Made by a program: the position numbers and the translations under genes
Shown here: piece after piece, positions 1-9,783 of the stretch
Numbering within the stretch: the stretch's first letter is position 1
Layout of the letters: the number at the start of each line of letters is the position of its first letter
Source: Bradyrhizobium sp. Ash2021
GTDB taxonomy: Bacteria > Pseudomonadota > Alphaproteobacteria > Rhizobiales > Xanthobacteraceae
Reading direction: 5' to 3'
Assembly: GCF_031202265.1 (NCBI RefSeq)
Contig: NZ_CP100605.1
Span: 310,001 to 374,000 of the forward strand
DNA length: 64,000 nucleotides
Notes under the pieces: model-generated
Database searches by the model: none
Told to the model about the DNA's origin: nothing
The model's input: only the letters and a program-made list of their open reading frames with translations

Positions 1-711
1 AAGTGGTCAATGGTCTGATGTATGTGCTGAGCAGCGGTTGCCAATGGCGAGCGATCCCGAAGGATCTGCCGCCGCGCAGCACGGTGCACGGTTATTTTGA
101 CTTGTGGACTTGGGACGGCACGCTCGATCGCATCCATCACGCGCTCTATGTACAATGTCGGGAGTTGGCCAACCGAGAACCCAGCCCGAGCGCCGCCATC
201 ATCGACAGTCAAAGCGTCAAGAGCGCGGAAAAAGGGGGGCGTGGATTGACCCGCATGGCTACGATGCGGGAAAGAAGATCAAGGGCAAGAAGCGCCACAT
301 CCTAGTCGATACCCAGGGCTTATTGCTCCACGCCCTTGTACATTCGGCGGACATCCAGGATCGAGACGGCGGGGTGTTGGTGATGGCCACTCTGTTTGGC
401 CTGCATCCATTCCTGCTGAAGCTCTATGCCGACGGCGGCTACCAGGGGCCGATCTTTCAGTCCGCCGTTCGCAAAATCCTCCGGCAAATCGACGTGGAAA
501 TCGTCAAGCGTTCCGATACAGCAAAGGGCTTTGCGGTCTTGCCCAAGCGATGGATCGTCGAGCGCACCATCGCCTGGCTCAATCGCTGCCGCCGCTTGGC
601 CAAGGATTGGGAGTGTCTCAACCGAAAGGCCTTGGCGTTCTTGCGCCTTGCCTCAATCCGCCTCATGCTCAGAAAGCTCTGTCAAAAAACAGCATGATCC
701 CGGACAGACTC
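1..711 (+). mobile_element. IS5-family insertion sequence, right part
   Basis: The element carries a DDE transposase of the IS5 family and runs off the left edge of the window, so its left end is not visible. The right end is probably the stretch ending GGACAGACTC just after the transposase stop; its reverse complement (GAGTCTGTCC) looks like an IS5/IS427-group terminal repeat. The missing left end means the inverted repeat and target duplication cannot be checked. Confidence 0.75.
3..697 (+). CDS. IS5-family transposase, two frames joined by -1 frameshift
   Basis: The first frame (3 to about 240) ends in the conserved stretch IDSQSVKSAEKGG, and the second frame (from about 235 to 697) continues with AWIDPHGYDAGKK and the catalytic region, ending near WIVERTIAWLNRCRR. 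The two halves join in sense if the ribosome slips back one base on the A5G6 run at about 231-241. Programmed -1 shifting on such runs is known in the IS427 group of IS5, so the element may be active rather than broken. The start lies left of the window. About 230 residues are visible, with roughly 40 missing. Confidence 0.75.
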
Positions 712-1021
712 TTAGGGCCTAGAGGACGCGTCTAATTAATGCCGCCACCCGCCTATGGAAGCTACCGATCTGTCTGAACGCATCCTGCCGCTCTGATCCC
801 TCAGGAAGCAGTTGCGCGGCTTCCCATAAGCTCGCTAGCAACCGCGTCATGTCTTTCAATTCATCGGCCTCGGGCATTCCAACTGTGCGTCGGCTCAACG
901 TTTAGTCCTCATTGTACGAAGGGATAAATGTGGGTGTGGGGGCCGCGACGGGATAGCGCGGCAAGTAAGGGAAGAGAGTAAGTACAAATGGCATATCTAA
1001 GCAGTTGCCGCGCGGAAGTTA

Positions 1022-1180
1022 CTGGCGCAGCAAAAGGTGCTCTTCGTCCTGCACATTGACCCCGACCGCGACGCCGACCGCGCGCGGCGAGCCTTCGAAA
1101 GCCACCTATCGCGCGCCAGATGGATGACGGAGCAAGGTTATCGCCATCTGCTGCGAGGCGGCGCCTCGCGCAACTTATGA
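1022..1180 (+). pseudogene. 3' remnant of an unknown gene
   Basis: A short open frame without a start codon reads LAQQKVLFVLHIDPDRDADR and then an Arg/Ala-rich helix before a TGA. It has the composition of a real alphaproteobacterial protein but no upstream part, so it looks like the tail of a deleted gene. The family was not recognised. The rest of 712-1205 shows nothing else convincing. Confidence 0.25.
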
Positions 1181-1205
1181 CCATCGGCTCTGCGCAGAGG
1201 ATACT

Positions 1206-1538
1206 TTAGCTCAATGTAAATTGAGCCCCGGCCGCGCCCTTGCAACGCATGTACCGTTCCAGCTCATGGATCGGCGTCGACTTCGGGCGGCGCACAATGT
1301 CTAGCGCGACCGTTTGATGCGTGTCGCACCCGAGGCACTTCACCTCAAGATACCTATAACCAGCGTTCAGAGCGTCGCCCAGTGCCGGGGACGGTTGGGC
1401 CGGACCTTGGAAGCCCAGCATCCACGCGTTCCAGGCTTCGCAGGCAAGCCGATCCGCTTCCTTGCGCGCTTTCGCCGCCCGCTCAGCCGATGCCCGGACC
1501 GAGCCGCCGTAGATAGTCTCTCGTGATTTGGTGCCCAT
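1206..1538 (-). CDS. hypothetical protein with Cys pairs, altered C-terminus
   Basis: A 110-residue protein. The middle contains CLGCDTHQTV and later RRPKSTPIHELERYMRC, the layout of a small zinc-ribbon-like protein. From memory, relatives in Bradyrhizobium continue after the second Cys region with a longer basic tail. Here the C-terminus changes to a short unrelated end (GAAGAQFTLS), which suggests truncation by rearrangement. The function is unknown. The gene stands alone between decayed sequence on both sides. Confidence 0.5.
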   Translation of the reverse strand: MGTKSRETIYGGSVRASAERAAKARKEADRLACEAWNAWMLGFQGPAQPSPALGDALNAGYRYLEVKCLGCDTHQTVALDIVRRPKSTPIHELERYMRCKGAAGAQFTLS

Positions 1539-1986
1539 GCCGCAATGAAAGCGTAGCGGCGGTGGCCGTGCAAATTATCAATCCGTTGGGGATCGATACG
1601 CGGGCGGGCTACTGGGCGTCGTGGGTGTGGATAGTGAGCGCGCACTGTTCGCCCATCTGATCGCCAGCGTCAACGCAGTCTGCATTCGCAGCTGACCAGT
1701 TCGGATCGGTGTAGGTCATAAAACTGCACGATTGCGAAGAATTTTAATCATGGCAATGCGGCTGGCCCTGACGTGACGATCCTGCGCGATGAGCGCGTCC
1801 GATGGAGAGCGCGCTTAGCTCGTCGGTCCACAGCGACCGCGTCATCTCAGTGATGATATTGCCCTTATCCGGTCTTAGGCTAGTGCTAGCCGCAAGCGCA
1901 TGACTTGACGCGCGAACGGCACGAACAGTTGCAGAAAGACGTAAACTTGCTCGCGCTCCGGATTTGCTGCCGTTGGGTGACCCGCT
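1539..1986. other. gene-free stretch
   Basis: No frame with convincing coding character was found on either strand, and no RNA gene, repeat or terminator was recognised. It separates two minus-strand genes. Confidence 0.4.
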
Positions 1987-2975
1987 TCATTCACCGAAGC
2001 GTTCCATCAGCAGCCGTCGTGCCAGAAGCTGCACGTTGTATGCGTCGCAGACGGTTAGGCTCGCACTCGCTTTCGTGAAACGGCGCGTGGTGGTAGTACT
2101 GCGAAGCCAACTCGCATAGGCTAAAGCGTCGACAATCGAGACCTTACGGTCCCGGACCAGACCGTAAGTCCATTTCGCCTTGCCGATAGAAGGAATCTGC
2201 CGCGAACGCTCGATACGAGTCTTTGGACCCCTAATAGTCCATATAAACGGGTCATTGATATCGATTTTAGCTTTCCGGAGTCGTTGTTTGAGTTCGTTGA
2301 GCACGACAGGATTCCACGAGCCATCCTTGAGCCTAGACGGGTTCTCTCGGCTGGCGCGCAGTTCAAGCTGCATCTCTTCGATGGCCGAGTACGCCAGCGT
2401 GACCGCATTGGCGATGCGGACGTGAGCAAGCGGTTCTTTCTGCACTCTGAACTCGTGCGGCGAGTAGCGCGGGTGCATATCCATATGATGTGCGCCCGCC
2501 GAGCGATAGCTGTAGCGAGCTTGTGGATCGCGTAGGACAGGGAGGCCCTGCTCACAAGTGCGGCAAACCGGCACGCTGCGGTGATCCCGCTTGTTGAGAA
2601 GAACGATGGCACATTTTGCTTCGCTCCACTGAGACGAATTTGAATGTCCTCCATCGGGTCGAAGTATCCCATCGCGCTGCCGTGCAAAATGTCGATTGCT
2701 GAACATAGGAGAACGACGGCTTGACGAGCACGTTGTTCGGTTGTTGCGCGTATCATGATCTCCATGTCGAAGAATATAGGATGCCCGTCGCTATAGTAGT
2801 TCTGAGAGGGCGCATGACCGCGCTCCAACCGGATACGTTCATTTTCGGCATGCAATTCGTCGCGGGTGCCTCGAAAGACACCAGATGCCTTTTCGTACTG
2901 CCATGCCGCTGCTGCGGCCTTAAAAGCCGTGCCGGGGTAGTCCCCTGAAAAAATTGCCGAATGATAAAGGAGCAT
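1987..2975 (-). pseudogene. frameshifted hypothetical protein
   Basis: Two overlapping minus-strand frames together give one protein of about 330 residues. The start frame (from 2975) reads through IIFFDMEIMIRATTEQRA-like helical sequence to DPMEDIQIRLS. The second frame then takes over near 2625 with EAKCAIVLLNKRDHRSVPVC and runs to 1987. The second part holds a CRTC pair and a long helical C-terminal half. The split means it is probably inactive, unless it is a sequencing error. The family was not recognised. Confidence 0.4.
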
Positions 2976-3465
2976 TTACTGGCCCATCATTGCGAATCGG
3001 GAGCGCTCACGGTGGCACAATGCAGGGTGATAAACCGAAGGGTGCTGGCGTCTCTCCCGGCTATTCACAAGCTGCCCCGCAAGGACCGGCATCCCCCAGG
3101 CTTGCGCCGAGGGTTCAAGCAGCGGCGTAGAGAGTGGCACCTACGCTCGGAAACTGTTCGGGACATTGTAGGGACGCCGCACTTGGCGGAATGAGGCAAG
3201 TAGTTGATTTTATGAAATAAAAACTCGTCGTTTGCGGCATTCCCCTCTCCCACAAGGGGAGAGGGAGAGTTCCCATGACTTTAGGCCACCGATACCATAA
3301 ATTCAGCGGAAGGCTGTCGGGGGGAACGTAGGTAGCGCTCTCTCGCTACTAACTCTTTCTCTTTGGTCCGACCTGCTGAAGCAACGACCTTCGCCGCGAA
3401 ATTGGAAACGCGGGTTCACTGGAAAGCGGTCGCGTTGTAAGAAAGCGCTGATTTCAGCCCCTTCG
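2976..3465. other. gene-free stretch with palindrome
   Basis: No gene was found. The only structure is the perfect 9-bp hairpin at 3243-3265, listed separately. Confidence 0.4.
3243..3265. repeat. intergenic palindrome
   Basis: CCCTCTCCC, a 5-base loop (ACAAG), then GGGAGAGGG: a perfect 9-bp stem. No T-run follows on either strand, so it does not look like an intrinsic terminator. Palindromes of this type are scattered in intergenic DNA of related genomes, and it may be a REP-like repeat. Confidence 0.4.
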
Positions 3466-3639
3466 TTAAGAGGCGCCTCGCTTTCTGGCGGGGCGTTTGG
3501 GATCCATGCCCCATAGCGGTGTACCTTGTTTCTGACGTAGCGCGATCCGACGCCGGAGGCGATCCTCTCCATACCTTTTCCGAAAAATGCTCTCGCACAG
3601 CCAGTCGTGGTCGAGCAGTCGTGGATCTTCGCTGAGCAT
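3466..3639 (-). CDS. small conserved-looking hypothetical protein
   Basis: A 57-codon frame from ATG, reading MLSEDPRLLDHDWLCESIFR and then a very basic segment ending in GMDPKRPARKRGAS. The frame stays open upstream to about 3720 without another ATG, so the start could lie further 5' or the gene may be 5'-truncated. Composition is protein-like, and the other frames here are not. The function is unknown. Confidence 0.35.
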   Translation of the reverse strand: MLSEDPRLLDHDWLCESIFRKRYGEDRLRRRIALRQKQGTPLWGMDPKRPARKRGAS

Positions 3640-3744
3640 CTTGATGTCGGTCGCACCTTCCAGCAGCTGGTATTGGCCACTACTGTAGCGATAGTGGCGA
3701 ACCCGCCTCGCGGGAGTGGAAACGGCTGTCCTAGTTCGCGATTG

Positions 3745-4758
3745 TCAGAACGTCTCGGTAATCTTGCTCAGGCGAGGGGGACGATCCGGGTCAAATCCGC
3801 AAACGCGCGCCGTCTGTTCGATCATCCGATAGGCCGGGACGAGCATCGTGATCGGGTCAGTGGCGGGATCGTCTTCCCGGAGCCACGGCAGCGAGCCGTG
3901 CGGTCCGCCACACAAATGCAGAGCGATGTTTTGCTCGCGCAGCTCGCGTGCCAGCGCGTCCATCGTGGCAGCCGTTTCATCCATGAGGCGCATCATGATA
4001 ACCGGCGTCCTCCACGATAACGCGGCGCGCGGACCATGCTGCAGCTCGGCGGCGGAAAGACCCGTCGCCGGCAAGCGGAGGATTTCGGAAAGTTTTAAAG
4101 CGATCTCCCGGGCCGATCCCAGCCCCAAGCCCCGCGCGGCCACGAACACGGCGGACGCCTCGGCAAGATCGTCTGATATCCGCGACCAATCCAGCGCAAG
4201 GGCGCGGTTCAGGCGCTCGGGCAGTCGCTCAACCGCCGACCTCAGCGCGTCGTCGTCGGCGAGTTCTGCAATAAGCTCGCACCCTGCGGCCATCGAGCCG
4301 ATCACGGTTTTTGTCGCCGCGACGGAGTGCTCGGCGCCCGCTTCGACCGGGATGACGAACTCCGCTTCTGCCGCGACCGGCGAAGCCGTCGCATTGACGA
4401 TGGCGATGGTCCGGGCGCCCGCGGCGCGCGCTGATCTCGTCGCCGCGACAAGATCCGGGCTGCGACCGGATTGCGAGATGACGATGAACAGCGCATTGCG
4501 AAGTTTTAAGGGCGTACGAAATGCCGTGATGACGGAGGGCGCGCTGGCCGAAACGGGCAGGCGAAGCCGCGTCTCGACAAGGTACCTCAAGAAAACGCCG
4601 ACATGCCCGGAACTTCCTCGGCCGCACAGCACGCACAGCGGCGCGGAGCCGATTCCAAGTCGCTGGGCAATTTCACGCGTGGCGGCGCGGTTACCAACGA
4701 TCCGCGCGACGACATCAGCGCCTTCCGCGATCTCGTTCGCCATCGCTGATGTCGTCAC
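3745..4758 (-). CDS. SIS-domain glucosamine-6-phosphate deaminase (NagB-II-like)
   Basis: A 337-residue protein with two SIS (sugar isomerase) domains, the fold of the GlmS isomerase half without the glutaminase domain. Domain 1 shows CGRGSSGHVG near residue 45 and SQSGRSPD near 95; domain 2 shows ARGLGLGSAREIALKLSE near 215 and ELQHGP. Such stand-alone double-SIS proteins in amino-sugar loci are the NagB-II deaminases, which convert glucosamine-6-P to fructose-6-P and ammonia. Its ATG overlaps the stop of murQ by four bases, so the two are translationally coupled. An AgaS-type deaminase/isomerase is the main alternative. Confidence 0.75.
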   Translation of the reverse strand: MTTSAMANEIAEGADVVARIVGNRAATREIAQRLGIGSAPLCVLCGRGSSGHVGVFLRYLVETRLRLPVSASAPSVITAFRTPLKLRNALFIVISQSGRSPDLVAATRSARAAGARTIAIVNATASPVAAEAEFVIPVEAGAEHSVAATKTVIGSMAAGCELIAELADDDALRSAVERLPERLNRALALDWSRISDDLAEASAVFVAARGLGLGSAREIALKLSEILRLPATGLSAAELQHGPRAALSWRTPVIMMRLMDETAATMDALARELREQNIALHLCGGPHGSLPWLREDDPATDPITMLVPAYRMIEQTARVCGFDPDRPPRLSKITETF

Positions 4759-5699
4759 GGTTCAACCACTCCACGCCGGCCGCGCGGCGCTGCTCCCTTG
4801 AGATGTTGGCGATGGTCGCCCGCGAGATCGGCAAAGACGCGGCGAAGGTTGCCCTCGCATCTTTTCAGAACGGCCTCCGCCTCGGCCGGGTCGACGCCCA
4901 ACGCCAGCAGGACGGCGGTCTTGATGTCTCCTCCCGCCTGATCAAGTGCACGCGCGGCATGCGAGGGATCGCAGTGCGCGATTTGCGCAACCATGGCTTC
5001 CGCGCGCCGCTTCAGCTTGGCATTGCTCGGCTGCATGTTCACCATCATGCCGCGATAGACCCGCCCGAGCCGCAGCATAATGCCCGAGGAGATCAGGTTG
5101 AGCACGACCTTCTGCGCCGTGCCCGCTTTCATCCGCGTGGAGCCGGCGATCAGCTCGCGGCCGGTCTCGATCAACACCGGGTACTTGGCCGATGTCAGCA
5201 GGACCGTGCGGGGATTGTTGGCGACACCGATCGTCACCGCACCGGAGGCTCCAGCCTGCTGCAGCGCCGCCACCGTGAATGGCGTTGTCCCGCTGGCGGC
5301 GACGGCGATCACCACGTCTTGCGGCGTGAGTTTTGCGGTATCGACCTGGCGGACCGCATCGTCGATATCGTCCTCGGCGCCCTCAATGCTGGTGACAAAC
5401 GCGCTATCGCCGCCGGCGACGATAAAGTGGACCCGCTCGTTGGGCCAGGCGAAGGTCGGCATCAGCTCGGCGCCGTCCTGTACGGCAACCCGGCCCGACG
5501 TGCCGGCGCCGACATACACAATGCGGCCGCGATCGCCGAGCGTGGCCCTGGCCGCTTCCGTGGCCGCCGTGATCGCCGGAAGCGCGTGGCCGATCGAGCT
5601 GACGGCCGCAAGCTGGCCCTCCCACATCGCTTCCATGGCGGAAGCCAGCGACCATCCGTCAAGACCGGCAAAGCGGGGGTCGACGTCTTCGGTAGCCAT
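4755..5699 (-). CDS. murQ: N-acetylmuramic acid 6-phosphate etherase
   Basis: A 314-residue cytoplasmic lyase that splits the lactyl ether of MurNAc-6-P to give GlcNAc-6-P and D-lactate in cell-wall recycling. Family hallmarks are visible: YVGAGTSGRVAVQDGAEL near residue 60, a second SIS-like segment with AVAASGTTPF, and the signature GSTRMKAGTAQKVVLNL near residue 185. Length is normal. It is the middle gene of the minus-strand run nagK-like, murQ, nagB-II-like. The start lies 27 bases after the kinase stop. Confidence 0.9.
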   Translation of the reverse strand: MATEDVDPRFAGLDGWSLASAMEAMWEGQLAAVSSIGHALPAITAATEAARATLGDRGRIVYVGAGTSGRVAVQDGAELMPTFAWPNERVHFIVAGGDSAFVTSIEGAEDDIDDAVRQVDTAKLTPQDVVIAVAASGTTPFTVAALQQAGASGAVTIGVANNPRTVLLTSAKYPVLIETGRELIAGSTRMKAGTAQKVVLNLISSGIMLRLGRVYRGMMVNMQPSNAKLKRRAEAMVAQIAHCDPSHAARALDQAGGDIKTAVLLALGVDPAEAEAVLKRCEGNLRRVFADLAGDHRQHLKGAAPRGRRGVVEP

Positions 5700-5726
5700 G
5701 TCCGTGATCCAGTTCCGATGGCCCCG

Positions 5727-6650
5727 TTATACGCCAAACTTGGGCGCCGGTTCGCGATCGATTTCCCTTTTGGGCAAGACAAACCGCCGCCGCGCGACCA
5801 GCAACGCGCCGGCCGCCGCGTCCGCATGAGGACGCTTCAGGCGCGCGCGCAGGTCCGGCGTCAGCCAGGGAGTAATCGCATCCGACAGCCCGCCCACCAG
5901 CGAGAGCCGCTCAATTCCCCTCGCCAGGAACAGGTCGAGCAGATCGCCGATGGCATCGGCGGCGCGTTCGACAACGCGGCGCCCGACCGGATCGCCCTGA
6001 TGGGCGTGCCGCATCACGATGGGCGCCAAAGCGGCATAGTCGCCGGCTCTTGCTTCTTCGGACCAGGCCACCGCCTGATAGGGATCGTGATCAAACGCCT
6101 CGAGCACCTCCGAAAGCAACGGCGTCATTTCGCCGCGGCGATCGGCGGCCCGCAGCGCCAGCCGAACCACCTGCAGACCGATGTCGGCGCCGCTGCCTTC
6201 GTCCGAGACCGGAAAGCCGTAGCCGGCAAGACGGATTTCGCGGCCGCCGATCAGGCCGACGCCGACCGAGCCGGTGCCGGCGACGACGATGGCCCCGTCC
6301 GCGCCGCTGTGGGCGCCGAGACAAGCCGCCATGCCGTCGCTGATGAAGACAATGGACGCAAAGGGATGCGCGATCCTGTTGAGCGCCGGTTCCGCGCCGC
6401 GCCGACCCAGACCGGCAACGCCAATTCCGGCGTGCATCCGCGCAAAATCTTCCCGCGCGAGGCCGGCCTGTGCGGCGGCGGCCTCCGTGGCCTCCATGAT
6501 GGACCGCCAGGCCTTTTCGACGCCGATCCGCGTCGTGGCAGGACCCGAGCTCGCTTCACCGAGCAGCCGGCCATTCTCGTCTTCAATCCGGGCACGGCAG
6601 CTGGTTCCGCCCCCGTCAATTCCGAGATATGTGGTACCTTTTGTTCCCAT
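5727..6650 (-). CDS. BadF/BadG-type N-acetylglucosamine kinase
   Basis: A 307-residue ATPase of the BadF/BadG/BcrA/BcrD family. The phosphate-1 loop LGIDGGGTSCRARI is at the N-terminus, the second glycine-rich loop GTGSVGVGLIGG sits near residue 135, and the adenosine motif SLVGGLSDA near residue 265. In this neighbourhood the likely role is phosphorylation of GlcNAc (and perhaps MurNAc) released in peptidoglycan turnover, feeding MurQ and NagA. It is the first gene of the minus-strand operon and is divergent from nagA. Confidence 0.8.
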   Translation of the reverse strand: MGTKGTTYLGIDGGGTSCRARIEDENGRLLGEASSGPATTRIGVEKAWRSIMEATEAAAAQAGLAREDFARMHAGIGVAGLGRRGAEPALNRIAHPFASIVFISDGMAACLGAHSGADGAIVVAGTGSVGVGLIGGREIRLAGYGFPVSDEGSGADIGLQVVRLALRAADRRGEMTPLLSEVLEAFDHDPYQAVAWSEEARAGDYAALAPIVMRHAHQGDPVGRRVVERAADAIGDLLDLFLARGIERLSLVGGLSDAITPWLTPDLRARLKRPHADAAAGALLVARRRFVLPKREIDREPAPKFGV

Positions 6651-6764
6651 CGAAAGTTAACGCGAGGGCTTCATTCGGGGTCCTCTCAACGCCCAATAAA
6701 GAACATATGGGGTCTCCTGTACTGCACTCGTCTCACGAGCACGTGACTCCCACCTCTCGGATGA
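6651..6764. promoter_or_regulatory. divergent promoter region with inverted repeat
   Basis: These 114 bp must hold the promoters of both the kinase-murQ-deaminase operon and the nagA operon. TCACG-AGCA-CGTGA at 6733-6746 is an inverted repeat just upstream of nagA and could be an operator. No regulator gene for amino sugars (GntR, RpiR or ROK type) is present in the window, so the repressor would act in trans. Confidence 0.4.
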
Positions 6765-7958
6765 ATGCTGATGGACCACTCCTGGCCTTCCGACCTCACG
6801 ATCGTCGCGCCGCAGGTCTTTGATGGAACCGCGATGCGCGGGCCGGGGTCAGTCAGCATTTCCAACGGTCGGATTGAAAGCGTCACCTTCGGCGAGGCGG
6901 ACGCGCGTGCGTCAATCCGGCTTCCGGCAGATGCGATTCTGGCGCCCGGATTCATCGACATTCAGGTGAACGGAGGCGGCGGCGTTCTTCTCAACGACCA
7001 GCCAACGGAGGCCGGCGTCCGGCGCACCGTCGAGGCGCACCGCAAGGCGGGGACCACGGGCTGCCTGCCGACACTCATCACCGATCGAAGCGAGGTCATC
7101 GAGCAGTTGGCCGCAGTTGCTCAGGCATGCCTTAAGATTCCCGGCGTGCTCGGCTTTCATCTGGAAGGGCCGGCACTCAACCGCTTACGCAAGGGCATTC
7201 ATTCGGAGTCCGAGATACGCCTGCCCACCGACCGCGATCTCGCCGCCATCAGGCGTTTCGGGAGCTGCGGCAGCTCCGTTGTGACGTTGGCCCCGGAATG
7301 CATGCCCGCGTCCATGATCGAGGAATTGCTCGCCGCCGGATTGCGTATCTCGGCCGGCCATAGCGAGGCGACGGCTGCCGAAATGGAGCATGCGGCCAAT
7401 CTCGGTGTGTCCGGCGTCACCCATCTCTACAATGCCATGTCGCAGCTGAGCGCGCGCGAGCCGGGCTTGGTGGGCGCAGCCCTGCAGGACGACCGGCTAT
7501 TCGCCGGGATCATCTGCGACGGCATCCACGTGGACGCCACCGGTTTGCGGATTGCCTTCCGCTGCAAGGGACGCGATCGGCTGATGCTGATCACCGATGC
7601 CATGCCCCTGGTGGGCACCAGCGACCGGCAATTCATGCTGCATGGCAGGCAGATCACCTTGCGGGAAAATCGCCTGACCGGCCCCGATGGCACGCTCGCC
7701 GGCGCTCACCTCACCATGATCGAGGCCGTGCGCAACGCCGTTGCGCTTCTCGAAGTCCCCCTTGTCGACGCTCTCATCATGGCCTCCCGGACGCCGGCCG
7801 TATTTCTGGACCTGGGATCCGAGCTTGGACGGATTGCGCCCGGGTACCGCGCTGACCTCGTCGCCTTCAAGGCGAACTTTGAAGTTGTCGGCACATGGAT
7901 TGCTGGCCAAAGTGTCAGTGCAACAGGCGAGGCGAGCGGGGTTTCGCACCGAGGTTAG
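6765..7958 (+). CDS. nagA: N-acetylglucosamine-6-phosphate deacetylase
   Basis: A 397-residue amidohydrolase-fold enzyme converting GlcNAc-6-P to glucosamine-6-P, the substrate of the deaminase encoded on the other strand. Visible motifs are APGFIDIQVNGGGG near residue 62, the metal Glu in GFHLEGPALN near 130, AGHSEAT near 205, THLYNAMSQL near 222 and the catalytic Asp in LITDAMPLVG near 285. An ATG two codons downstream (6771) is an alternative start. The stop codon is followed without any gap by the ATG of the aspartokinase-like gene. Confidence 0.9.
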   Translation: MLMDHSWPSDLTIVAPQVFDGTAMRGPGSVSISNGRIESVTFGEADARASIRLPADAILAPGFIDIQVNGGGGVLLNDQPTEAGVRRTVEAHRKAGTTGCLPTLITDRSEVIEQLAAVAQACLKIPGVLGFHLEGPALNRLRKGIHSESEIRLPTDRDLAAIRRFGSCGSSVVTLAPECMPASMIEELLAAGLRISAGHSEATAAEMEHAANLGVSGVTHLYNAMSQLSAREPGLVGAALQDDRLFAGIICDGIHVDATGLRIAFRCKGRDRLMLITDAMPLVGTSDRQFMLHGRQITLRENRLTGPDGTLAGAHLTMIEAVRNAVALLEVPLVDALIMASRTPAVFLDLGSELGRIAPGYRADLVAFKANFEVVGTWIAGQSVSATGEASGVSHRG

Positions 7959-9155
7959 ATGCGCCACCATCCCATCATCGTGCAGAAATATGGCGGTGCC
8001 TGTCTTGAAACACCGGCACGAATCCGCGCGGTGGCGAGCCGTCTCGCCGAGTTGCACGGCCGCGGTTATCGCGTCGTGGCGATCGTCTCCGCCATGGGCA
8101 AGACCACCGACCAACTGATCGAGATGGCCTATCAGGTCAGCCCGCATCCCAATCGCCGCGAACTCGACATGTTGTTGACGACGGGTGAGCGCATCAGCAT
8201 GTCGCTGATGAGCATGGCGCTCTCCGATCTCGGCGTGCCCGCGATCAGCTTCACCGGCAGCCAGGCCGGCGTGATGACCGATCAGTCCCATTCCGCCGCA
8301 CGCATTCTGGATGTGCGACCGGTTCGCGTGCGCGAGGAACTCGATCGTGGACGCATTGTGGTGCTGGCGGGATTTCAGGGCGTAAATCCGGCGACCAGGG
8401 AAATCACCACGCTTGGCCGGGGCGGCAGCGACACCACGGCGGTCGCCATGGCCGCGGCGTTAAAAGCCGAGTGCTGTGAAATCATCAAGGAGGTCGACGG
8501 AATTTGCTCGGCCGATCCGCGCATCGTGCCGGATGCAAAACCCTTGCGTCAGCTGGATTTCGCATCGCTATCCGAAATGTGCTTCTGGGGTGCGACGGTC
8601 CTGCATTTTCGCAGCGTAGAGCTGGCGCAAAACCAAGACGTGCCTTTGGTTGTGAAAAAATGGGGTGGCGTCGAACACAGTACGCAAGTGATGAAAGAGG
8701 TTGCAGGTATGGAAAGCGGAAAGGTTTTGGCCGTCAACTCGATAGCTCGCATTGAGCATGTGGAAATCGATTCCACCGATCTCAATCGGGGCTTTGAGAA
8801 ATTCGCGCAGCATCTCAAGCAAAACGGCCTGTCCTGGCCCCAGCTCCTTGCCTCGTCCTTCAGCGCCGGAAAAACCAGGATGACCGTGGCTTGCGATTCG
8901 GAATGGCTCGACGCTCTGTTGCGCACACTGGAACGCAGCCAGGGTTTGCGCAAGCAGCGCGAGACCTCAAGCTCGGTGAGTCTGACTTGCTTCGGCGGGG
9001 TTTCGTCGGACCTGCCATTGCGGGCCTTGCGGGTTCTGCAACGGCACGGGATTGTCGCTGACCAATACGTTCTGTCGCCGCATTCGGTGAGCCTGTTTGT
9101 GCCGGTAGAGAGGAGGGAGGCTGCGGTCAGGGCCTTGCATGCGCTGATCCAGTAA
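7959..9155 (+). CDS. aspartokinase-like protein
   Basis: A 398-residue protein with the amino-acid kinase fold. [10 protein letters not shown] stands where aspartokinases have [30 protein letters not shown] and [13 protein letters not shown] follow the family well, and [16 protein letters not shown] matches the ADP-binding part. The C-terminal 130 residues, where ACT domains sit, are divergent. Its ATG directly abuts the nagA stop, so it is co-translated with amino-sugar genes. The substitution of the first-loop Thr-Ser by Ala-Cys hints at a changed substrate. Whether it phosphorylates aspartate is uncertain. Confidence 0.75.
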   Translation: MRHHPIIVQKYGGACLETPARIRAVASRLAELHGRGYRVVAIVSAMGKTTDQLIEMAYQVSPHPNRRELDMLLTTGERISMSLMSMALSDLGVPAISFTGSQAGVMTDQSHSAARILDVRPVRVREELDRGRIVVLAGFQGVNPATREITTLGRGGSDTTAVAMAAALKAECCEIIKEVDGICSADPRIVPDAKPLRQLDFASLSEMCFWGATVLHFRSVELAQNQDVPLVVKKWGGVEHSTQVMKEVAGMESGKVLAVNSIARIEHVEIDSTDLNRGFEKFAQHLKQNGLSWPQLLASSFSAGKTRMTVACDSEWLDALLRTLERSQGLRKQRETSSSVSLTCFGGVSSDLPLRALRVLQRHGIVADQYVLSPHSVSLFVPVERREAAVRALHALIQ

Positions 9156-9313
9156 GTGCAGGTGCGCGGGAAGCGATGAGGCAGTGATTCCGCTGTACGG
9201 TTTGATTCCTCGCGAGATTGGCGCCACTTCACATAGACACCATCAGCGAATCCTAGTATCGAACCCGCTTCGCTGAGGGCAATCCCGCACGAACGGCGTC
9301 AAGTACGCTCAAT

Positions 9314-9780
9314 GTGCTGACGATTGTGAAGCCGGAGACTGTCGTCCATTGGCATCGTGCCGGGTTTAGGTCCTACAGGCGCTGGAAGTCACGATCTCGT
9401 CTCGGCCGACCGACGGTTCCGGCCGAAATACGACGGCTGATCCGAAAGATGAGCATTGCCAATGCGCTGTAGGGGGCGCCGCGGATCCATGGCGAGTTGC
9501 TCAAGCTCGGTATCGAAATCGGCCAGACCAGCGTTGCCGAGTATATGACCAGGCGAAGAGATCCGCCGTCCGACCTTTCCTTCGCAATCACGCCGACGGC
9601 ATCGCCGCGATGGATCTGTTCGTCGTGCCGACAACCTCATTTCGGTTGCTGTATGGCCTATTGATCATGGGGCTGGACGACGACAGATTTTATGGCTTGG
9701 CGTCATGGCGCATCCGACCGCAGAATGGATTGCAAATCAGATCACGGAAACGTGCGGCTGGGACCAAGCTCCCCGCTATC
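9314..9780 (+). pseudogene. decayed rve-type transposase, left part
   Basis: Frames read in succession give LTIVKPETVVHWHRAGFR, then a basic region, GAPRIHGELLKLGIEIGQTS, NHADGIAAMDLFVVP and finally MAHPTAEWIANQITETCG up to APRYL. A TAG replaces an expected Trp codon just before GAPRIHG, and at least two frameshifts follow. The gene is cut at 9780-9783 by the IS1634 insertion; the interrupted reading LIRDLD resumes at 11803. The partial C-terminal tails at 20915, 21083 and 62648 appear to belong to the same transposase family. Confidence 0.7.
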
Positions 9781-9783
9781 TAA

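Noticed and set aside
3848..4801. 317-codon plus-strand frame opposite the SIS-domain gene
   Set aside because: Ser/Ala/Arg-rich antisense shadow with no motif.
4749..6746. 665-codon plus-strand frame across murQ and the kinase gene
   Set aside because: It is antisense to two genes with clear family motifs; its composition (Arg, Gly, His, Asp rich) is that of a GC-rich shadow frame.
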